64,000 bases of DNA. Origin: Hydra vulgaris. Lineage: Eukaryota; Cnidaria; Hydrozoa; Anthoathecata; Hydridae. Under the pieces are notes generated by a model. It was not told the DNA's origin, did no database searches, and saw only the letters and a program-made list of their open reading frames with translations. The translations under genes were made by a program, and so were the position numbers. This document shows, piece by piece, positions 1 to 10,128 of the stretch; the first letter of the stretch is position 1, and the number at the start of each line of letters is the position of its first letter. The stretch lies in the NCBI RefSeq assembly GCF_038396675.1, contig NC_088932.1:22846001-22910000 (forward strand), given 5' to 3'.

Positions 1-668
1 GCGTACAAAATTAATATATACCTAGTCTTACAATTCATGCATAAAATAAAAAACGAACAATCTCCAACAATATTTAATCAATATTTTAGTAAAATAAGTC
101 ATAAATACCCCACCAGATTTTCAGAAAAATTTTTGTAAGTGCAATATTTAATCTTAAAGTCATTTTCTTATTCTATTCACTTTGGGGACCTTTTTTTATG
201 AAAAAGTTTTAAACAAATTGTTCATATTAAAAAACAAAAACTTCCGTAATTCAAAGCCAATTTAAAATATTATTTAGTAAATATGGATTTTAATATTCTA
301 AATATTGCCAGTCTTTTTTAAGTTATCAAATCAAATTTTTAATGATACATTAACTTAAACAACTTGAACATGCTAACTACCAAAAAAACTAAAAATAAGA
401 AGAAAATCAACTATTATTATTAAGAATATCAATGTCTTTATCACACTTCTTTAAAAATGTTTACTTATGAATATTTAGTCTCTTAGTTTAAAAAGTTTTA
501 TTTTTTTGTTTCCTTTAATCTAAATTATCTTATATTTATTTTATTTTTGACACTTTTATATATTTCATGTTGTTGTGGATGAACTTTATTCATTTTATTA
601 TAAAAACGACAATACGAGACAATATGTATATATGTGTATGTGTTTATGTGTATATACACATATATATT
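1..668. other. AT-rich flank, no gene seen
   Basis: I see no coding potential on either strand. The stretch is AT-rich and ends in a TATA/TGTA-rich tract (about 625-668) into which the element starting at 669 appears to have inserted. Confidence 0.6.
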
Positions 669-840
669 CCCTCTAAAAAATGAAGCGTTGGTTTGATGTT
701 GATCAACGTTGATTTTGCGTTGACATTAGCTATCAACGGCGATCAACTATAGATGGATGTTGTAGTAACGGCAATATTATCAACAGCAAATGAACGTATT
801 TACAAACATAGAGCGTTCGTTGATTTTCTGTTGAGAAAAA
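669..840 (+). repeat. Left terminal and subterminal repeats of the CACTA-like element
   Basis: A 35-bp terminal inverted repeat is followed by several short copies, in both orientations, of ATCAACG-type motifs, for example around 691-712, 732-747 and 813-824. Such clusters would be the expected binding sites for an element-encoded accessory protein. Confidence 0.65.
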
Positions 841-1327
841 GCAAATTTATTGAGCCGTTTACTAACAGTAATTTTTTTGTTATTTTTGGTGGTAATAAAA
901 CGTTTGTTTAAATTTTAATTATATTACGGTATGAAATGAATATAAACTTTATTGAAAAACATATATTTTATTAAGTAATTATATTTTCAGTTCTTGAATA
1001 AAGGTTATCCTAATGAAATTAGGGTAGTTCTTTAACTATTTGAGGGTAATAGAACATCGTAATATAAGTATTTTAACAACTTAACATATAAAAGTCACAA
1101 CTTAGCAGCAATTTGGCTTATTAATGCTTATTATAATAACATTACTATTATCATAGCAAATTAGTAATGTTTATGAATGCAAGTATTTGCCTGATAAATT
1201 CTGACTGCAAACTTAAATCATTTAGTACAAAATGCAATTTAAATTGGTTTTTTCTGTATAAGAATAATAATTCGTTTATTGTTTTTTTTTTTGTTTTTTT
1301 TTGTGATGTAATGAAATAAAGATAATA

Positions 1328-3288
1328 ATGCTTAAATGTGGCAGAAGCCCATACATGAGAGAATTTATGAAAGAAAAACAAGATACTGAAAAAAGAATAA
1401 AATATCTCCTTGTAGAGTGCAATATTGTTGGTAGATGGAATTGTGTTCATCTAGATCCAGATATTCAAAAGATTTTAAAGTTTCTAAAGGTGTGCACAGC
1501 GATATATTGATGTTTTCAATCACTTCGCCTGAAAATAAATTTTGTTTAAGTAAAGTTGAATCTAATTATGGTGATGTTGGCGACATTGCTGTTGAAAATA
1601 GTTTATACAGTAGTATTGATACTCTAACTTCAACAAAAGATTTTTTATATGAGTGGTCATTAGAATACTGTATAAAAGATGATGCTTTAAATGCACTTTT
1701 ATTTCACTTAAATAAATTTACTCCATCTATACCAAAATGCAGGCAGACATTACAAAAATCTCTTCAAAAAGTTAATGTTTTATATGTCAGTGGAGGCGAT
1801 TATATATATCTTGGAGTTGAAAGTGCAATTGATTATTATATATCAACAGTTGGAAATAAGGAAAAGCTTGATCTAGTTGTAAGTATTGATGGTGCACCTA
1901 TGTACAATAGTAAAAACCCTTCCATTTGGCCTATACTAATTACAATTAACAGAAAAAGACCACATGCTGTTGCAATTTGGCATGGTCAGGGAAAACCAAA
2001 CAATTTGGATGAGTACTTTAAAGATTTTATTCTTGAAATGAAAAAATTGCAAATTAATGGGTATAAACAGCTGCAGGTGACTATTAAAGCTTTTGTTTGT
2101 GATGCGCCTGCAAGAGCATTTGTTAAATGCATTATAGGGCATAGTGGCTACCATAGCTGTGAAAGATGTATTGCAGTTGGCGCACAAAAAGATGGTGTAA
2201 GATTATTGAAAACAACTGCTTTACTTTGTACTGACATGGCTTTTAAAAATAATTTGTATAAAAAAGAAGGTCACCAACTAGAAAGTCTTTCTCTGTTTGT
2301 TCAGTTAAGTTTCCCAATGGTAACTGGATTTCCATTGGACTATATGCACCTTGTATGTCTTGGGGTAGTTAAAAAACCTCTAATTAACTGGTGTAAAAGT
2401 CCCCAATGTATTAGAATAATTCAATCTGTTAAAGACAGTATTTCAAATGAACTCATAAATTTACAAAGTTATACACCATCCAATTTTCAATGTAGACCAC
2501 ATTCTTTAAATGAACTTGAGAAGTGGAAAAGCAACAGAGTTTCAATTCTTTCTGCTTTATGCTGGGCCTGTTGTTTTAAAAAGGAAAAATAAATAAAACT
2601 AGCTATGACTTATTTATTTCTCTTTCAATTGCTATGCGCATACTGCTTTCTGATAAAATGGTGAAAAATGAATTGTAAGTGGCATATGCTAAACAGTTGC
2701 TTATATGGTTTGTTAGAGAAGTACAAATTTTGTATGGGGAGATCTTTGTAACATACAATGTTCATACCAGGATTCATTTAGCTGATGATTGTATTAACTT
2801 TGGGGAGAGATTTGATCATCTATCAGCTTTTCTTTTTGAAAACTTTTTGGGTCAAATTAAAAAAATGGTGCAAAAATCACATAGGACTGTTGCCCATATA
2901 GTGAATCAACTAGATGAGAGAAAATAGTTGGATATTTTTCTTAGAGAAAGGAATGGTAAAGAAATTTCTGTCCTAGTGGTAAATAAAATCACATCAAATC
3001 TACAAGGCAAAGTTTATTTCATTGACGACAAAGGGTTTATTTTAGTAGAAGAGGTTTTGGTAGATTTTGTAAAATGCAAGGCTCTAAATCCTCATTCAGT
3101 TCGAAAGTTTTTTCCTGATTGTTCTGAAACATCTTATTTACACGTTTGTTATGTAAATTCATTAGTTAACCTAAAAACAATTTTTCTGAAAAAAAAGAAC
3201 TTTTGAAAAAAGGCTTGATGATATCTGTTCAAAAAGGTGGTTATGCTTTTTTTCTGCTTAGACATTGTGATATTCCTTATGATCACTG
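1328..3288 (+). pseudogene. Tnp2/CACTA-like transposase, broken
   Basis: The longest open piece (1435-2592, 385 codons) contains VVSIDGAPMYNSKNPSIWPI, then a VCDAPARAFVKC segment and a HSGYHSCERC cysteine motif, then FPLDYMHLVCLGV. This order (an Asp after a beta strand, a second Asp before a CxxC finger, a conserved DYMHL) matches the Tnp2-type transposases found with animal CACTA-like elements. Similarity then moves frame near 2560, passes through an unlabelled stretch in frame 3 (2592-2675), and continues in 2679-3206 with YNVHTRIHLADD and FENFLGQIKKM. Lesions are a frameshift near 2560, another near 2590, TAA at 2676-2678, TAG at 2925-2927 and a frameshift near 3204, after which a tail can be followed to about 3288. 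It would cut and rejoin the element's own ends, but this copy cannot make a full protein. Confidence 0.75.
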
Positions 3289-4295
3289 ATTTCTTGAATT
3301 AAAAACACAAAATTTGATTATACTTGCAGCCCATCAAGTTTTAAAGAATGTCTGTGCATGTGTCATTTTGTAAAATTTGTTATAAATTTGTCAAATATAT
3401 AGTTTATTGAATAATTTTAAAGTGAGTTGAATGCATTTGAATTTATAAATTTTTTGTGTGAAACAAATACCTGGTATGTTTATAGAAATAATAAAATATT
3501 TACGCTGGTGTTTTAAATTAATAAATCTAAAAAGCGTTTTACAAAGTTCATTGTTTTTATTCTTTAATGTATTTTTAATTTTATTTTGTAACTTATATAA
3601 GATTGTTTAAAATTAAATTGCACCAGAATATTAAAATGTCAAGTTAAATGAAAAATGGTGGGAATTGCTTCTGGCCACCATTTAAAAGTTCCGCTGCAAT
3701 TTGTAAAGCTGTCACAACCTTGCAGGCACCAACCTCTTATTGGAAGAAATACTCAGCTAGGATTTTATACACTACAGGTTTGCATATTAATATAAAAAAA
3801 TGTAAAATAATTGAATTAAATACTGAACTGTATGTTTTGACCAGGGCACTGGAGAGGATAAACATTAGCTGGTGCAAATTTATTTTGGGACCCCCTTTAC
3901 AATATGACTATTCTCTCATTTAATATTACTTATTTTAAATCCAATATTCCAACAGGCATTTGTTTAAATTATATGTTTTGAATGTCTTTAGAATGTTTAA
4001 AGAAGATTTCCAACGATTAAAAAAAGTTTTTTTAATCGTTGAGAAAAACATTTTTATTTTGGAGTCTTTATAAAAAAAAGGTTTTTTAACAATGTTTTTA
4101 GTTTTTGTTTTAAACTTTTAGTTTTTTTTTTAAACTTTTAGTGTTTTTTAAAAACTAAAAAAATTCATTAATTTTTTAGTTTTTAAAAAACACTAAAAGT
4201 CACCCCGTTCTCATAGGGCCTGCTTTTGCCGCAAACATTTCAATTACATTTTCATTAGATATTGATAAATGATTTTACGTACATAGATTTGTGTT
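3289..4295. other. Non-coding spacer inside the CACTA-like element
   Basis: No coding similarity is seen. AATAAA-rich sequence around 3485-3500 could end the transposase transcript. A long near-perfect inverted repeat lies at 4134-4200. Confidence 0.5.
4134..4200. repeat. Long hairpin, about 32-bp arms
   Basis: ACTTTTAGTG followed by a T/A-rich arm (4134-4165) is mirrored by an arm ending CACTAAAAGT (about 4170-4200). There is only a 4-5 base loop and one base of difference in an A/T run. A partial third copy of the TTTTAGT motif lies just upstream (4095-4130). Confidence 0.8.
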
Positions 4296-5914
4296 TAGAT
4301 TTTTATGAAGAAGCTCAGTCACACTTAAAAAAAGCAGCAGATACTTCAAATATTGATACTGACACCGCAGAGAAAAAAGGGACAAAGCGAAAGTAAGTTT
4401 CACTAAAATTAGTTTTTAATAAATAAAAAATTTTGCAATGAAGAGTTACACAAATCATGCACTTTTTTTGTTTAAAAAGTAAAGTTTATATTAAAGGAGA
4501 AATACGGCAATGACATTCTGTGAAAGTGATGAAGGTATTGTGGTCGGTGATGAAGGACTATACGGAAGACATTATTTTGATAGTTCAAATAGCCAAAGAA
4601 CATCTAATGTGATTCCAAATATAGTAGGTTAACTATTTTTGTAAAAGTAAAATAATGGTTTGTTAAAATAAACATGCTTTTTTTTTTACTGAATTATAGA
4701 TGTTTTTAAATCGATATCAACTCCCCATTTGCACAGTGAAATAGCATGCTTTTCAGTTGCTGAAAATAACATTTACTTCTCGAAAGAAACTAATCTATCT
4801 CAAGGGAAAATGATGTTGTCTTCAAATATATTGGTAAAAAAAAGTCCTAATGTTGCTTTTGTTCTAATAAAAATCTGTGTGTGTGTGCAGTAAAAAAATT
4901 AATAGAAATTAGAACTATATGTTATTGAATATAATTTTGTTGACAAATATTTTATAAATATATGTTTGTTGACAAGTTTAAATAAAAATCACTATAGAAT
5001 GTTTAAAAATTTTGTTAAATTTTTGTATGTATAATTTATCTACACCTAGGTAGAAAATGGCTCTAAAAATTGTGTTTTGGATAAAGAGGATAGCAGAGAA
5101 AGATATTTATCTTGCCAGGGTAAATTTAAGAATGTACATTTCAATGTGTTAATCAAAGTTTTACTTATTTTTTCCATTTAGGTAATTTTTCATGGTTTAC
5201 AATTTTTTAAAAAATATTGTACATATATAATAATAATATTATTTATTTTAATACATTTTTTTTTTTAAGATTTTCAAAAAGTTGCGTTGAGTTGGATGGC
5301 AAAAATAGATAAAAAGGTACTACTGTTGCTTTTTATTTTAATATCAAGGATTACATATAGTCCCCACAAATTTTCAAAATTTTGAATCAAATCAGAAAAG
5401 TAATTCAAGAATCAATTTTACAAATCCGTGTATTGAAATCAAGATAATTTCATTCATATAGAATGAACATAATATGTATTCTGACCCTTAAGTAATTTTT
5501 ATTTTTTTAATAAAAGATGAGTTCTCTTAGTCGTTGTGGAGGTAATACTCCATATAAATCGGCTTTTGCTTTTGGAAAGTTGTTGATGAGCGAGGACGCT
5601 GGGGCTTGTTTTAATGGTTCTGGTGGTTCATTGAAGATAAATTTTAAAACATACACCCTGTATCATATGATAGTGGGTAAGAATGGTTTTATGCATTTTT
5701 TTAGATTTTTTTTTTTTTACAGGAAATATATTTTGTTTGTCCCAGTCAGTCATTTATGTAACTGTTTGCTATAATTTCTGCAGCTTGATTTTTTTCAAAT
5801 TTGATTTGAATTTTTGATTTAGATGCGAAAAATTTGCGAATGTCACTCAGGCATTTCGAAATTTTTATCGCAATCAGGAACACGACTCAATCGAAAAGTT
5901 TTAAAAATGAATAA
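4296..5914 (+). CDS. Spliced second gene of the element, DUF4806-like C-terminus
   Basis: No long frame is present, but seven short open segments are bounded by plausible AG acceptors and GT donors: about 4296-4391, 4497-4623, 4700-4833, 5050-5119, 5270-5316, 5517-5676 and 5823-5914 (ending in TAA). The first encodes FYEEAQSHLKKA and a basic KKGTKRK tract. The sixth encodes LSRCGGNTPYKSAFAFGKLL, then SLKINFKTYTLYHMIV; this resembles the DUF4806 pattern of a Gly-Gly pair, a basic amphipathic helix and a Phe-Lys motif. DUF4806 proteins have no settled function. Lying between the transposase and the right terminus, it may be an accessory protein of the transposon. Exon limits are read by eye and the first exon is the least certain. 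Splicing is inferred. Confidence 0.5.
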
Positions 5915-6479
5915 TGCTGCAAACGCTAAATAAATTGTTTGAAAATGTAAATTTTATGGTAAAATTCAATAAAAAACTTTCTTACTTAACGCAGTGCCTA
6001 CTTTCTTTCATTATTCTTTTGAGTTAGCTTTGAATTGCTCTATCAATAAATTTTTTGCTAAATCCTTTATTTACATCCTGTTTCTTACAAAATAAATAAA
6101 GATTTGAGCAATATGCATAAATTTTATATTCAAATATTTTATATATATACATACATAATATATATATATAAATTATAAATTAGTAGAAGACACATCAAAA
6201 ATAATGAGTTTTTTTATTGATAAGAGCATTTCTGATGAGTCTTTCTATTGATGAAACACAGTGTTAAATGAAAAAAAATTTTGTGAAGTGGTTTCCTACT
6301 AATTTATAATTGCTCTGTTCTTTTAAGAACATTGAGCACTCTATTTTGTAGAATGCATTTTAAAGTTGTTTAAATATATATATATAAATATATATAGTTC
6401 GTAAATTGTTGATATATATTTTTTTGATATATACATCAAAAAGCGATATCAAAATGCCGTCGGCTATTATAAAAATCAG

Positions 6480-6664
6480 TGTTGAATCACCAGAATAAAT
6501 GTTTTTTGATTAAACGTTGAAAAGCAACATTCGATCAACGTTTTTTGTAAACACCAAATCAACGTTGATAAGTGGCTAACATTTTGGACAAAAAATCAAT
6601 ATGGAATCAATGTTGACGAGAAACATTTAATCAACATCAAATCCACGCCTCATTTTTTAGCGGG
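6480..6664 (-). repeat. Right terminal and subterminal repeats of the CACTA-like element
   Basis: This is the reverse-complement counterpart of the left end. Multiple ATCAACG/CGTTGAT motifs occur before the terminal 35-bp inverted repeat. Confidence 0.65.
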
Positions 6665-6789
6665 TTTATACATTTTATATCTTTCTTAATTAAGTTTACT
6701 TTGAATTTTTTAGTACTTTCTTGTTTCTTAACTTCTTATGCTTGACGTTTTGTAAAGATTTTTTAATATTTTACGGAATTGTAAAATGC

Positions 6790-6925
6790 GATTGTCATGG
6801 GGCTCGGTGATAAGGCTAATTGATGCCTTCTTCTTGCTCCAGACATTTCCTTTTGTTATATTTGTACGTTGTATATATTCTTAACGGCGAAATAAATGAA
6901 ACTACTACTACTACTTTTAAATATC
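6790..6925 (+). mobile_element. LINE 3' tail fragment
   Basis: A short GC-richer block runs GGGGCTCGGTGATAAGGC and later CGGCGAAATAAATGAAAC, then ends in an (ACT)n tail. A related block lies at 18001-18115 in this window. Repeated 3' blocks ending in a short tandem tail are typical of non-LTR retrotransposon remnants. No coding part is attached. Confidence 0.45.
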
Positions 6926-8267
6926 TGTGTGGTTTTGGCACAGTCTACAGGTTCCATTTACCTCGCTCCCTGAATATCCTCCCACAAAAAACAAAAGTAA
7001 AAAAAAATCGTATTTCTTTAAGAGATGTTAAACTAACAAGAAAGTGGTTTTAAAAAATGTCATACCTCACTTACCTAAGGTAAAAAATATCAATTTTACA
7101 AGTTTATATTTTGACAAGACCAAATGTAATATTTTAATTTCTTAAAGTTTAAAGCTCAGAACAAAGTTAAATAAAAAAAAAAAACTATTAAAAAGAAAGC
7201 TCAACATGTGAAAGCACACGTGCTTGAGTTTGGTTATATACAAATAAATTAATACAAACACTATAATATCGTAACTACATATAACAAAATTTAATTTTCG
7301 GAAATATTATAACATATAAAAACTTTTTTAAATATGTCTAATTCATGAAAGACCAAAAGTTATAAATCATTAAAATCAAAAAAAAATTTGAGACAATAAA
7401 ATATGATTTTAATTAAAATATTAAAAGAAAAATGTAACGTAGCAACCTTTTCAAAAAAAAAAAAAAAAAAAACATTCATATCAAACATAAATTGTTTAAC
7501 ATAAAAAGTTTGAAACTTTTTTTATTATAATTCAAATTAAATGCACATTCCCGTAACAGAAAAGGTACCTAACATTTTCATTTTATGTGATAAATATTTA
7601 CAATATTTTTTCTAAAAAAGCATGGCTAAGTTAGAATATAAAAATAAACGTTCATTCGTAACATTGCATAAATAACATAACTGCATATAATATTATAAGT
7701 GATTCTAATAGTTTTTATATAATAATATCAAGTTGCCTACAAACTTTAAAAGTTTTAATGTAAAGAAAAACAGATGCTCTTGAAATTTTCTTTAACTAAT
7801 TGATTATTTATTTTAAAACAATACAATCTCTCTGTATCATATAATGTCCTAAGCTAAAAATTCGATTTGTGTATAAATAAACTGTATTTTTTACTTTTTA
7901 TTTCATGTTTAGGGTACATTTTTGGATATCAGTTAAATCTCTATCACCATAGAGTCTGTGTAAGCATATTACACTTTACAGTCATTAGCAAATAGGATGT
8001 ATGTAAAATCATATCAATAAAAAAAAAGCTCAATGAAGCATTAAATACACCACATCTTCCAATTACATATTTTTTTTTCTCTGTGTGACTTTGGTTATTT
8101 TATTATCTGTGCAGTTTTTATTGTTTCATGTATTGTTTCATGTATTATTAGCCTAGTTTCCCATTTTTGATTGCTCTTGCGAGGAACCTTACATTGAAAA
8201 TAATAAAAGTATTCAAACCTTTTTCTATTCATTTCAAATGCATACAATACACAATGAGACTAAAGTG
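6926..8267. other. AT-rich intergenic stretch, includes likely 3' end of the channel gene
   Basis: I see no coding similarity. On the minus strand, AATAAA hexamers at 8117-8122 and 8099-8104 lie about 150 bases past the stop codon of the TMEM175-like gene and are candidate polyadenylation signals. The remainder is A/T homopolymer-rich. Confidence 0.5.
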
Positions 8268-9992
8268 TTACAAATAACAGTTAACGTTCGTTTTGTAGGA
8301 TATCAACGCGGCATTATTTTGAACAACGTACAAATCTTTCAACAATAAATTATTGTTTACACTGCTCTGAATACATTTATCGTAAATTATATCTCCAATT
8401 TCTCTTTCTTCAAATCTTTTAGTAATTTTTTGTTTTTTTTCTTCATTTTTATTAATATTGCTCATGCGGCTATTTAAATACACATTTATGTTATTATCAC
8501 TCGGTTGATTATTTTTACCAATATGATTCATAAATGCTAGTTTTGCAAAAAAAAACGTTAACGGAGATGCAATAAAACATGTACACAACACAAAAAAAGA
8601 AAATTTAGGGGAGCCTAAGCTCCCTAATGTACACAGCAAAGACCAAAAAGGTACATTTAATGTCTTGAAAACAATATACAAACATTGCCGAGGCATAGCT
8701 TTAAAGCTGCGATCACATTTTGCCCATTCAAACCAATATTTTTCTTGAGTTAAAAACCCGTAGAAAAATAGAAAAAAGTTTGCCATGCTAGCGCAAAAAA
8801 CTATCAATCCAGCATAACGAATACTAGTTATTGAACTTGCGTTACCTTTAGCTCCGTATTTTAAAATCATATTTCCGGCTAAAGGACATAAGCACGAAAA
8901 CGCAAGAAAGAATTTCTGCAAATACAGCGCTACAGTATTTATGGTACGAAATAAATGTAACACGCAGTGATTAACATACCAAAGTGTAGAAACCATAGCA
9001 AATGTTGCAAGAAACGTGTAAAACTCAGACTTCATATTTTCCAGCACATGTTTTAAACCCTTTTCAGACACTATATTGGAAGGTGGAAACTCATCCGTTG
9101 TTATATCCAGAATTAGAAGGCATGCTATGACTGCGACTGCTGCATCACTCATTACCTCAATGCGCTCGTTGGGTATGTTTCCTTTTGAAAAGAAGAAATA
9201 AAACTCATATTTTTCCATTTTTTTAGAAGTTTTCATTCGTCGACGAACATACAAAAATAAATTACGAATAGTTGGCATCAAAGTTAAAATAGCAATAAAT
9301 CCCCAAGAGACCGCGTAATGAACTAAACAAAGAACACCTCCAATAACAACTAAAACTAGACTTAACAAAGGTCTGATGAGAACTATATTCCGAAACCTAC
9401 GAAGTTCTGTTTTTGACCACGTTTGTATTTCTATATGAAGGGTTCTCGGTGTTTCAATTGCATAACAGATGAGTAGTATGTCTAATATTTGAATAAATCC
9501 CAAAACGCAACATGTTAAAATTATTGATACTTTTTCGGATGGATAATTGCCTTGAAGAGCCAAAGAAAATGGGAGAACAGTGGTAGCTAACATTTCCAAA
9601 ATAACAAAAGTCAAAACATAATCATCTACACGCTTTACCACCATTGTCCTTACGTTGATGTTTTCCCAAATGGTTAGTACAACGGCAAATCCCAAAAAAA
9701 ACATAATAAACTCCGCTTGCATATCATCAATAAAACTTGATAAAGCAAGTGTTTGGTTAGCGTTTGTAGTGTGTATCTTTTTTATCGGAATGACTAGAAA
9801 TGTTGCACACGTTGCCATTATGGAATCTGTGTAGCCAAGCATGCGGTCTGAAGAAACAATATCTCCAAGTTGCCGATTATCTGAGACCATTTTTGTAAGG
9901 TTTTCGTGAAAATAATCCGCTTTTTTTTTATCGGCTGTCATAATTTCAGTATTATCGGTGGAAACTCCGATGTCTTTTTTTAAATCAGACAT
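8268..9992 (-). CDS. TMEM175-like endolysosomal K+ channel
   Basis: The 574-residue protein has the two-repeat layout of TMEM175, a lysosomal/endosomal channel that conducts K+ (and, as reported, H+). Human TMEM175 is about 504 residues. Each repeat opens with the family motif RxxxFSD: here R50-MLGYTD56 and R277-IEVMSD283. About ten further hydrophobic segments follow, grouped as 57-70, 92-110, 122-145, 154-178 and 205-240 in repeat I, then 284-296, 325-346, 352-375, 392-414 and 436-482 in repeat II. The N-terminus (1-45) and the C-terminal tail (490-574) are hydrophilic; both are probably cytosolic. Aligned without gaps to the human pore helices, the constriction residues I46 and I271 correspond to T61 and V288, and T274 to C291, while T49 is kept (T64). 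The coding region has no intron. The ATG is chosen because it is the first in frame and lies just after an acceptor-like site. Base composition is less AT-rich than the flanks, as expected for a constrained gene. Confidence 0.9.
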   Translation of the reverse strand: MSDLKKDIGVSTDNTEIMTADKKKADYFHENLTKMVSDNRQLGDIVSSDRMLGYTDSIMATCATFLVIPIKKIHTTNANQTLALSSFIDDMQAEFIMFFLGFAVVLTIWENINVRTMVVKRVDDYVLTFVILEMLATTVLPFSLALQGNYPSEKVSIILTCCVLGFIQILDILLICYAIETPRTLHIEIQTWSKTELRRFRNIVLIRPLLSLVLVVIGGVLCLVHYAVSWGFIAILTLMPTIRNLFLYVRRRMKTSKKMEKYEFYFFFSKGNIPNERIEVMSDAAVAVIACLLILDITTDEFPPSNIVSEKGLKHVLENMKSEFYTFLATFAMVSTLWYVNHCVLHLFRTINTVALYLQKFFLAFSCLCPLAGNMILKYGAKGNASSITSIRYAGLIVFCASMANFFLFFYGFLTQEKYWFEWAKCDRSFKAMPRQCLYIVFKTLNVPFWSLLCTLGSLGSPKFSFFVLCTCFIASPLTFFFAKLAFMNHIGKNNQPSDNNINVYLNSRMSNINKNEEKKQKITKRFEEREIGDIIYDKCIQSSVNNNLLLKDLYVVQNNAALISYKTNVNCYL

Positions 9993-10025
9993 TTTTTATG
10001 AAAGCTAAAATAAGAATAACTTATA
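9993..10025 (-). promoter_or_regulatory. Splice or trans-splice acceptor before the channel gene
   Basis: On the coding strand, a T-rich tract ending TTCTTATTTTAG is followed after 12 bases (CTTTCATAAAAA) by the ATG. This fits a 3' splice acceptor. Hydra and other cnidarians add spliced leaders to many mRNAs, so it may be a trans-splice site. A short 5'UTR intron is the alternative; no upstream exon was identified. Confidence 0.5.
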
Positions 10026-10074
10026 TTATACGATATATAAAAGAATTTTTCATAATTGTTATTTACCCATTGTT

Positions 10075-10128
10075 AGATCCTACCACGTTCCTGGTAGTAC
10101 CGCGCTCAAATCGTTTCTCCGCGCAGCG
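10075..10128 (+). mobile_element. LINE 3' fragment, upstream half
   Basis: This GC-richer block ends at CAGCG and continues on the other side of the inserted element (from 10914). Removing that element and one CAGCG copy gives one uninterrupted block running GCGCAGCGACATTGTTCGTC. Confidence 0.5.

Larger units (their letters stand above)
669..6664 (+). mobile_element. 6-kb CACTA-like DNA transposon (degenerate)
   Basis: The two ends are inverted copies of each other. The left end begins CCCTCTAAAAAATGAAGCGT; the reverse complement of the right end begins CCCGCTAAAAAATGAGGCGT. The match continues to about 35 bp, including TTTGATGTTGAT. A TT dinucleotide flanks both ends (667-668 and 6665-6666) and may be the target duplication. 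Subterminal DNA is rich in variants of ATCAACGTTGAT, the kind of subterminal repetition known for CACTA elements. Inside are a decayed transposase (1328-3288) and a second spliced gene with a DUF4806-like end (4296-5914). Assignment to CACTA/EnSpm rests on the Tnp2-like protein; the termini do not read CACTA, so the superfamily is tentative. Confidence 0.75.

Noticed and set aside
1151-1450. 99-codon minus-strand frame, and a second at 1936-2187
   Set aside because: They overlap or abut the transposase remnant on the opposite strand and show no recognisable motif.
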